Position numbers and translations under genes: made by a program. Source: Larimichthys crocea (lineage: Eukaryota > Chordata > Actinopteri > Sciaenidae). From it: 64,000 bases of DNA. The notes below the pieces were generated by a model. It searched no databases. It was not told where the DNA came from and was given only the letters and a program-made list of their open reading frames with translations. This document shows, piece by piece, positions 33,352-64,000 of this stretch (the first letter of the stretch is position 1; every line of letters begins with the position of its first letter). Location of the stretch: the NCBI RefSeq assembly GCF_000972845.2, contig NC_040017.1, positions 25,939,606 through 26,003,605 of the forward strand, in the 5' to 3' direction.

Positions 33352-33755
33352 ACATTATGTATAGGGGGGTTATTGTCATATCACAGCTCACAGTGAGACC
33401 AGACAGTCTTCTGCCACAGACCACATAGAACACAGAGCGGGTCGTCCACTAATGACAGATGAGCGGTGCTTCGGCTCCTCCAGTCTGATGTTCAAGTGTC
33501 CTTGGGCGACACACTGAACCCCAAACTGCTCCTGTGAGTCAGCTACATGACTAAAGGATTACAGTAAAGTGTAACAGTGTAACAGTAAGGACACACACAG
33601 GCTGTTTGTGCTGCACACACTAACACATGAGCATCATCTGTATGTATCTCTGCAGATGATATGAAGGTATCTGCTCTGTGTGCAGACTGTCATGAGGTAA
33701 CCTGTCGTGTAGACTGTGTTTTGTAGTCCTGTCTCCTGACCTGTGATGAAACACG

Positions 33756-33765
33756 NNNNNNNNNN
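33756..33765. other. assembly gap (10 N)
   Basis: Ten N bases. The second copy of the 4-kb block begins at the first base after the gap, which points to a scaffold join. Confidence 1.
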
Positions 33766-36520
33766 TAATTATCATCATCTATATTTAACTTTCATGGAAA
33801 GACAAACTTGAAAGTAAAAAAATAAAATCCTCATATGCATGACGATGAGGAAAACTTTGACCATCATATCTCTGATTTTATTTTAGGAAGACCTTCCACG
33901 CCTCTTTTCCTCATGACTCTCCTTCGCCTGCTTTTTCCTCTTCCTTCATCCTTACTCTATTCAAGCCATTCAGGAAAAGCAGCTTCCCTTTTTTTTCTTT
34001 GGAAATCCCCTCTCACTCTCTTCCCATCCGTGGCAGGACTCCTGGCTACAGATCAGTCCCCCCCCCCCTCCCCTTCTCCTCTCTCGCTCTCACACTGGCG
34101 GGGGGATATGCAATTCCTCTCTTTCTTTCCTTAATTGATTAATTGAAGCCAGGGCCCTTTGAAGCCTTGTTTGTGAGCTGCTCTTTTCTCTCACTCTCCC
34201 CTCTCACAACCTGCGTTCTTGTTCCCTCTGCATCAAGAGGATGCATCTACTCAATGAACCTCATCCATGTGGTCCATCAATAAGTCACTGTAACACATTG
34301 TTGTTAAGATCCCAAAAAAAAAATAATGCAGCAAATTCAGAAACCTCTTTGGCTGTTTTGTATTAGTTATAACTATAAGACAGATAAAAGCTAAAACAAT
34401 GAAGTCTACCTGTGCAAGTACACACACCTTTGATACGGAGGCAAGACAAACAACACACACACAAACCTCCATTATCTACATCAGTAATTTAGTTCTTAGC
34501 TCTTTTTTAATAATCTGGGCCCTCAAAAACAACAACAACAGCAAAGTCAACACCTACGCATGTGTTTTTCCCCCTCAATTGTGACACATTTCTCTATACT
34601 GAGTTCACTTTTTCAAACTGTTAACACAGTTCTCTTTACCGCCACGCAGCTCAGCACAACGAGTTCATCCAAACACTCAGCAATGCACTAATGCAACCAA
34701 AACACTACGACACCATACACCTCAGGATCAACTCTTGTGCCAGAACTCTGCCAACATTACCTCCCAACACAAAGCGTCACGGTAGCACTAATATGTGTAT
34801 CACTACACTATTATCTTTGAAGTATCTTTGAGTTATTGTGTATTTATTCAGCATAAACCAGGATTCTACAGGATGTGCTACCTTACAGTACACGTCACAG
34901 AAACGCTCTAATATCAGATTTTGGGATAGAGTGCACAAAAATTAAACTAAAGCAATTCTAGTAATGCACATTACACCTATTACTATACTCCGTGTGTATT
35001 CTCTATGATAGATAGATAGATAGAAATACAACTGCCAGTCAACCCGTTTCATAAGAATCTTTTTTGCATGCCTGATCCATCCCTCCAGATAGGCTGCAAA
35101 GCCAACTGTGCCTGAAAGGAGCAGTGTGACCCCAAGTTGTACACATTGACTTCTGTTGTGCTGATGTGTGAAGAGTTTGAAAAATGAACTCAACATTGAG
35201 AAATACGTCTTGCCAACAACTGTAGTTCTACGATTTAAGATACCTCACTGCTGAAAAGGCCGCTCCGTCAGTCCACCTTAAATTCAGGTAGTTAAATCAC
35301 ATATAACACACGTCTGACTACCTTAAACATTCAACACACACAACCCTTTCATTCCAGGCAATCTGATAAGAGCTGTGGTCACAACTACAGCAGTGAAAAA
35401 AAAAAAAAAAAGTACACCCGGCTTCTAAATGTGTAGTTTTCCAGCAGTATCTGAGATCAAATGCAAAAATCATCAGTGAGCTGACGAGTAAATGCAGATT
35501 AGGTGGACAGGACACAAAGCGAACACATTTCCATGGAAAGGAGAGAGGCAGCACTCACAGTCACCAACAACTGTTGAATGTCAGAGCTCATGTGTGCAGT
35601 ACACACAAATAATTTGAGATGTTGATATTCTTCACTGATATGCAGGTCAAACACATTAGCTGTGTGTGTGTGTGTGTCTGCAATCTTTCTTTTTACACAA
35701 ACTCTTTCTTCCTCTCTCCACTGCACACTGGCAGATCGAAATAAAGGGCATAAAACAGACACCGCCGGCGGAAAATAAAAACAATGCCCTCATTTTCTTC
35801 GACCTGTCAAGAGCCTTTGCACAAACCACACTGCATCTCATAACCTCAGGTTCACACATCGCTGCTGCACACAAAACCTTGCTGCTGACACATACTTAGA
35901 CTTACGCTTGCATAAGAGAGTGGAGCTGCAAAGTGGGTCTGAGTGCAACAGACTCTCAGTTTTGATGTACCCTCTTCTTTTTTTAATTACCTCTTGGGCT
36001 TGTTCCTTGCAGAGCTCTTCTCAGCAACACTCCTCCTCCACTGGTGATCCACACGGGCATCTGAGCGTGTCCCCTACCGCTCCATGGTTGACCCTTCTCC
36101 TCCTCCTCCTCCTCCTTCTCCTCGGCTGTGTCCTCTATGGGTGTATGTATCCCGGACAGCAAGAGCAGGCACAGGATGGATGGAGAGCTGCTGGGGGTGA
36201 AGGCTGCCCACCTACTACAAGTCATGAACTAGATAAACTCACACACTTGCTGCTTATCAAACCAACTCTTCTCTGTGGTGTGTGTGTGTCAGTCAGCCTC
36301 CCTCTCCGCTATCTGAAGAGATCTGTCAACCACAGATCGGCAACAAAACAAAACTCGTGCCTGCAACAAAGCAGAAAATGTTAAAAAAAAAAAGCCTCAA
36401 AGTAGAGTGCTGGAGCTAACAAAGTCATTCACTTGTCCCCTTCAACATAAACAAGTCGCATCTTAAATGAGGAACTGGCTCTGAACGATAGGGGAACTCA
36501 CATCAGTTTCTGTGTGTGTA

Positions 36521-36559
<39 letters not shown>

Positions 36560-36575
36560 GCACAAGGGGGAGGGA

Positions 36576-36611
<36 letters not shown>

Positions 36612-37790
36612 TGAAACACCTGCAGTACCCGTAGAGGAAGGAGGAGAGAGTCAGAGAGAGATAGTGAGAGCATCATCTGAGCACCATCAGTGTACTCCAG
36701 GAAGCGACATCTGCGGTTCTTTTTTTTTTTTTACAGAGCATCAACACACAGGAAAAAAAAAAAAAATAGGCCACACCCTTGTCACTTTTGTTTTTTTGGA
36801 GCTTCGCCTGAACTTGGCAAAAAGAATCAGTTCCTGAAAAAGAAAATCACTATCAACATGTTGAGATCCTGACACTAGATTTGTTCATCCCAAATCACGG
36901 CTATCACGCTGATTTTTCCTTTCTTTCTTCTTCTTCTTTTTTTTTTAACTCCCTCTGTCATTTCTCAGGGTAAGCAAGTGATTACACAGGGAGGTGTGTT
37001 TGTGCTTTTATGTGGCTGTGCAGCTGGCAGGGAGACTCAAAGGCATCCTTGTTTTTAACACACCCAAGAGGAAGAGGCGACCAAACAGGGGACATTAATG
37101 TCCCCCCCTCAAGTCTGCAGAGGTGGCTTCTTTGCTGCAGGAAGCTGACTGGCTGGCTGGCGGGAGAGAGAGAGAGAGAGTGGGCGATATGGCATTGAAA
37201 AGCAGGAAAGATGCACAGAGCAGGAATCCTGCAGAGCTTTGCACAGAAAGTGAAAATGCATTTGGATTTGTCTTAGAAATCATCAAACAGGGTGATGTCA
37301 CAGGAGGGGAAAAAAAAAGTATTATGTTGTAATCTTACTGTAATCTTAAGCAATAGTTAAAAAAAAAACAGAGAGTTGCACACGCCCAGCTGGTAAGAGG
37401 ACACCTGACACGCTGAAATAAACTGGTGCATTAAAAAAAATATATATCACGTTTTGCCTCCGTTAATCTCAAACCAGCCTTAAACACCGTGGTTTGTTCT
37501 GGGACTGACGTGTTTGTGCACTCTTTACTGATTTTGCTTTGGGCTTTTATTTTGTTAAAACGGAAGCCTGTTACGCCGATGACGTACGTTGATCGACGTA
37601 CGTCATCGACGTAACCAGTCAGTTAAACTTACGGAACTTCGTGTTAATTAAAATTAACACTTAAGCGTCTAAGTTTAATAGGTGCGCAAGAAAAGGTTAG
37701 ACGCACCGAGGAACGCGCGTGAACCTTGGTTTGTCGGTGTTGGAAAAGAAAAAAGCAAATCAAATAAAATGTATTAATTATTATATTATT
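33766..37790. repeat. large duplicated block, copy 2
   Basis: Near-identical to 29191-33285 but with many single-base indels and small substitutions spread throughout. Divergence is stronger in the last ~180 bases (37630-37760). It lies immediately right of the N gap. It may be a haplotype or low-quality gap-fill copy rather than a real tandem duplication. Confidence 0.9.
35991..36007 (-). pseudogene. duplicate of rasgrp4 coding exon 1, ATG lost
   Basis: Corresponds to 31442-31458, with the same donor (AAGAG|gtaatt) and the same coding bases, except that the start codon reads AGG (plus-strand CCT at 36005-36007 instead of CAT). If the block is real, this promoter copy could not start translation at the usual site. 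If it is an assembly artefact, this is probably a base error. Confidence 0.7.
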
Positions 37791-38178
37791 ATGTAGTGAT
37801 TACTATTATTATCTATCATCACAGCATCATTAATTATTATTAAGATATATATTCTTATATTATCTCATCAGTATTTATTATCATCGTCATTATGTATTAC
37901 ATGGTTGTTATTATTGTATTATTATTACTAGTCATTCTCATTATTTATTATTCTTCAATCCTTATCATATCATTATATTATTATTATCACGTATAATTAG
38001 TTCATTGTGAATTGTTATTATGTATTATTATCATTATCATTAATAGTTAGATTATTATATACATGATCAGATTATTATTATTATCATTCATTCGGTTATT
38101 ATTATTATATATATCATTACACTTATCATCATTAATTATTATATTATTTTATTATTATTATATTGTTGTTATTATTGT

Positions 38179-38228
<50 letters not shown>

Positions 38229-38312
38229 TATATTTCATTACTGTTATTGTCATTCTTATTATTATTATTATTTTATTTTTATTATTATTATTATATTCAT
38301 ATAATGATTATG
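37765..38312. repeat. degenerate ATT-rich low-complexity tract
   Basis: About 550 bases of imperfect ATT, ATC and TTA units with frequent single-base irregularities. The poly-Ile/Leu/Tyr ORFs through it are meaningless. The irregularity resembles an expanded microsatellite read with errors. Confidence 0.85.
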
Positions 38313-38608
38313 ATAAAGAGTGCTGACTTCAATCCTCGGTGCAATGTCGCCACCTTCAGGCGAGAGAGAGAGGAGGCAGATTCATGAGTTGGCAGAAAAA
38401 AAAAAAGCAACAGCAGGTCTCCTCCTGATCAAGACTCAGTCTCCCAGAATTCATGTTAGTTCTGCTTCAGTGGCGTGTCCCCTCCTCCTCCTCTTCCTCC
38501 TCCTCCTCCTCCTCTTCCTCCTCTTCCTCCGCCTCCTGTCCGTTTTTCACCCACAGGACGGAGTAGCAGCGTCCCCAAAACATCTTTAAGTGCCAGCTGC
38601 TGTTGCAG

Positions 38609-38673
38609 TGGGAGGTGATCGAGAAGAAGGCGAGCATGCTGAAGGATGTCAGATGGAGACTAAGGAGGTAAGG

Positions 38674-38714
<41 letters not shown>

Positions 38715-38875
38715 TGTATGCACGCTGTCTTGATGGATGATTTCTGATGATGAGTGTGTGTGATGCGCTTTTTCCGCTCAGACTTCCACCTTCTCTGTCT
38801 GGTGCATCCCTGAGCAAGAGGGGTGTGCCACTGATGTTACCTACAGGAATGCATCAGAGGTGCAAAATTATTTGA
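38609..38875 (+). other. possible small spliced coding segment
   Basis: Exon A 38609-38667 (acceptor ttgcag, donor AG|gtaagg) reads WEVIEKKASMLKDVRWRLRR. Exon B starts at 38782 after 'ttccgctcag' and continues in matching phase as LPPSLSGASLSKRGVPLMLP, ending at TGA 38873-38875. I do not recognise the protein. A ZNF143-like 'tctcccagaattcat' lies upstream at about 38440. Earlier exons would fall in the poor ATT tract. The intron contains a GT microsatellite (about 38675-38720). Confidence 0.3.
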
Positions 38876-40230
38876 TGGTTCATCTGGCCATTTTATGTCT
38901 GTTCGGAGCTAAAAGAGACAGGGACACAATTCAGATTAAATGGGAGGCTGCAACATAATATATTATTAATTGGTCTCTAAAAATAATAGAAAAATATACA
39001 AATAATTTCCACTGTCCAAAGTGGAATATTCAAATATCTTGTCATGTCCACATGACAGCAGCAGATCCTTACATTCAAGAAGCTGAAACGTTTTTTCGTG
39101 ATAAATTATTTACACAATTAATCAATTTGTATATGATATATTATTATATTAAGATTGAAATAAAAATCCCTGCAGTCAAATAAATACGTTTAAAAGATAT
39201 CACAGTGACAAAAGGAGGGAGACGCACACAACAAAGCCAATTTAACAGATTATTTATTAAGAAAATAATAATTCAACTAAACTAACAGCAGTATGTGAAA
39301 TCTCAGTTAGGAGTGCATGAGTGGAGAGGTGTGTGAGTGTGGTGTTGTTATAAGATGCAGCAACACAATCAAACCATCAAACCCCCAAAAACCAGTTAGT
39401 TGTCTCAGGGAGGAGAGAGAGTACTGAGCTCCTGAGGGTGGTGTCGACGACCCTCCACCACGCCCACTTAAAGCACCTGCACCGGATGGAAAGAAGACGA
39501 GCCACGCACCCAGGAACCGGGACACAGGGTGGAGTGGGTCGTCATGCGTTGGAATAATTCCCTTATGGTGTAGTGTCTCGTCTTAATGACCTTTTTGGAT
39601 TCATGCCCAGTCATTAAGCCACAGGCAGATTTATCCATTTTACAGTAAGTGACCGGGATGGTAAAACATTATCAACTACTGTTCTTAGCTTTAACACCTT
39701 TGCTGCTTTAACACCGGAGCATAAAATTTAGATTTTGTGGGGAAAGTGTGTGAAAGTGCACAGAGCTAATTAAAAAAGCCCGTCTGTGCAAATCTGTCTC
39801 ATCCTGTTGTTTACCGGACTGTGAGGAAGCATCAGCAGTATCCACCGCGAACAATGTGCCAAGCTGCATTATTATTCATTTCAATCTTTATCATCAACAG
39901 GAAATAATTCATGCAGCTTTTTCTCTGCATCGCGCCTGTTGTTGAATCGTTCCCTTTGGAACAACATAAACAAACTGAGGACGTAATGTATTCATAACTA
40001 GCTCCTTAGTAAAAGTGATGGAGTCATGAACTGTCACCTCCCGTATTTGTAAATGCTCAATTTTACAAATAGCCAAAAATTAAATCCACTCGTAAATAAA
40101 GATGAGACACACCTCATCAGCTGACTGTCAGGTGTGTGTGTACTGTACAAATAGCTCCCTCTAGGTGCAGAGCAGCTTCTGTAGTATTCACCTGGTTTTG
40201 TTTTCAGTGCAGCTGACTTATTCACTTTGA
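38876..40230. other. intergenic, no gene seen
   Basis: AT-rich spacer upstream of ryr1. A moderately GC-richer stretch at 39400-39545 has no convincing ORF. I see no recognisable repeat or exon. Confidence 0.5.
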
Positions 40231-40339
40231 AGAGTTAAGGTGTGTGTGTGTGCATCTGTTCTTACTGCACACACTCCCCAAAGGCTAGTCCTCACCCCCC
40301 TTTCCTTTTATAGCCTCAGACATGTGGAAGGAGGGGGGG

Positions 40340-40342
40340 GAG

Positions 40343-40388
<46 letters not shown>

Positions 40389-40816
40389 GGAGTGGCCCAG
40401 TTCTACAAACATGGCGGCACGGTGGGATGGGAGCAGTGTAAATGTGTAACAAGGTGCCTACTGACCCCTCCTTCCCTCCCTCTTCTGCGGTTGGGGGGGG
40501 GGATGCAAGGCAAGAGAGGGGAGAGGAGTTGGGGAGAGTCTCGCCTCCCATCACTCTCTCTCACAACACCGTGAGAGCCACAGGACTCATGCTGTCCTCC
40601 AGCACACCCACACACACTAGCACTGAGAGCGAGAGACACTGAGAGTGAAGAGGGGTACAGCAACAAGAAAGGAGAGAGGTGCAACGTGGAGAGAGAGAGA
40701 GAGAGAGAGGGTGGGACGTAGCAAAGGAGATTAAAAAAAAATCCAAATCCTGAAGAGAGAAAACAGAAGGATTTTCTCTTTTCTCCCGAGGAGCTGCGAA
40801 TAACCCTCGGCGAAGG
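40340..40816 (+). promoter_or_regulatory. ryr1 upstream region and 5' UTR
   Basis: A GT microsatellite (about 40344-40386) is followed by GA-rich sequence (40620-40712) and then the ryr1 ATG. There is no clear TATA box. The part nearest the ATG is probably the 5' UTR. Extent is inferred. Confidence 0.4.

Positions 40817-64000
<23,184 letters not shown>

Noticed and set aside
35908..36384. 158-codon plus-strand ORF with a poly-Leu segment
   Set aside because: Second-copy version of the same antisense artefact; lengthened by indels in copy 2.
38063..38387. ORFs of Ile/Leu/Tyr runs
   Set aside because: Produced by the ATT-rich low-complexity tract.

Overview
The window is nuclear DNA from a ray-finned fish, most likely a percomorph teleost. 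The genes have many short exons with GT-AG introns. The intergenic DNA and introns carry dispersed repeats typical of teleosts: decayed LINE reverse-transcriptase fragments, a MITE with 23-bp terminal repeats, the 'agggcccgagc' element, and GATA, CA and ATT microsatellites. There is no bacterial, viral or CRISPR content.

Four protein-coding genes were rebuilt exon by exon, with splice phases that agree throughout: opa3 (+, 2 exons, complete, 156 aa); hnrnpul1 (+, 15 exons, complete, 884 aa); rasgrp4 (-, 17 coding exons, complete, 699 aa); and ryr1 (+, first 21 coding exons plus 4 bases of exon 22, about 894 residues, running off the right edge). hnrnpul1 and rasgrp4 are tail to tail, about 1 kb apart. 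rasgrp4 and ryr1 are head to head. The rasgrp4-ryr1 pair is also adjacent on human 19q13, which supports both names.

Layout: 1-2.87 kb is repeat-rich, with a possible leftward untranslated exon near 281-520. opa3 occupies 2.96-5.97 kb behind a CRE-rich promoter. Between 4.1 and 7.0 kb a 281-bp inverted repeat brackets opa3 exon 2 and nested LINE debris. hnrnpul1 spans about 8-18.43 kb. rasgrp4 spans 19.4-31.46 kb. A roughly 4-kb block holding rasgrp4 coding exon 1 is present twice (29.19-33.29 and 33.77-37.79 kb) on either side of a 10-N gap; it may be a false assembly duplication. An ATT-rich tract (37.8-38.3 kb) and a possible small spliced ORF (38.6-38.9 kb) follow. ryr1 starts at 40,817 and has a 12.2-kb first intron.

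Roles: opa3 is a mitochondrial membrane-associated protein. hnrnpul1 is a nuclear RNA- and DNA-end-processing factor. rasgrp4 is a diacylglycerol- and calcium-responsive Ras exchange factor. ryr1 is the sarcoplasmic-reticulum calcium-release channel of skeletal muscle. Nothing suggests a shared pathway; the grouping looks like ordinary synteny.

The most interesting signals are: a 21-nt in-frame microexon candidate in ryr1 that matches the RYR2-type microexon and is absent from mammalian RYR1; a cluster of five CAGCTG E-boxes in a ryr1 intron; the duplicated rasgrp4 first exon whose second copy has lost its ATG; a perfect 32-bp inverted repeat inside LINE debris; and a possible poison exon in hnrnpul1.
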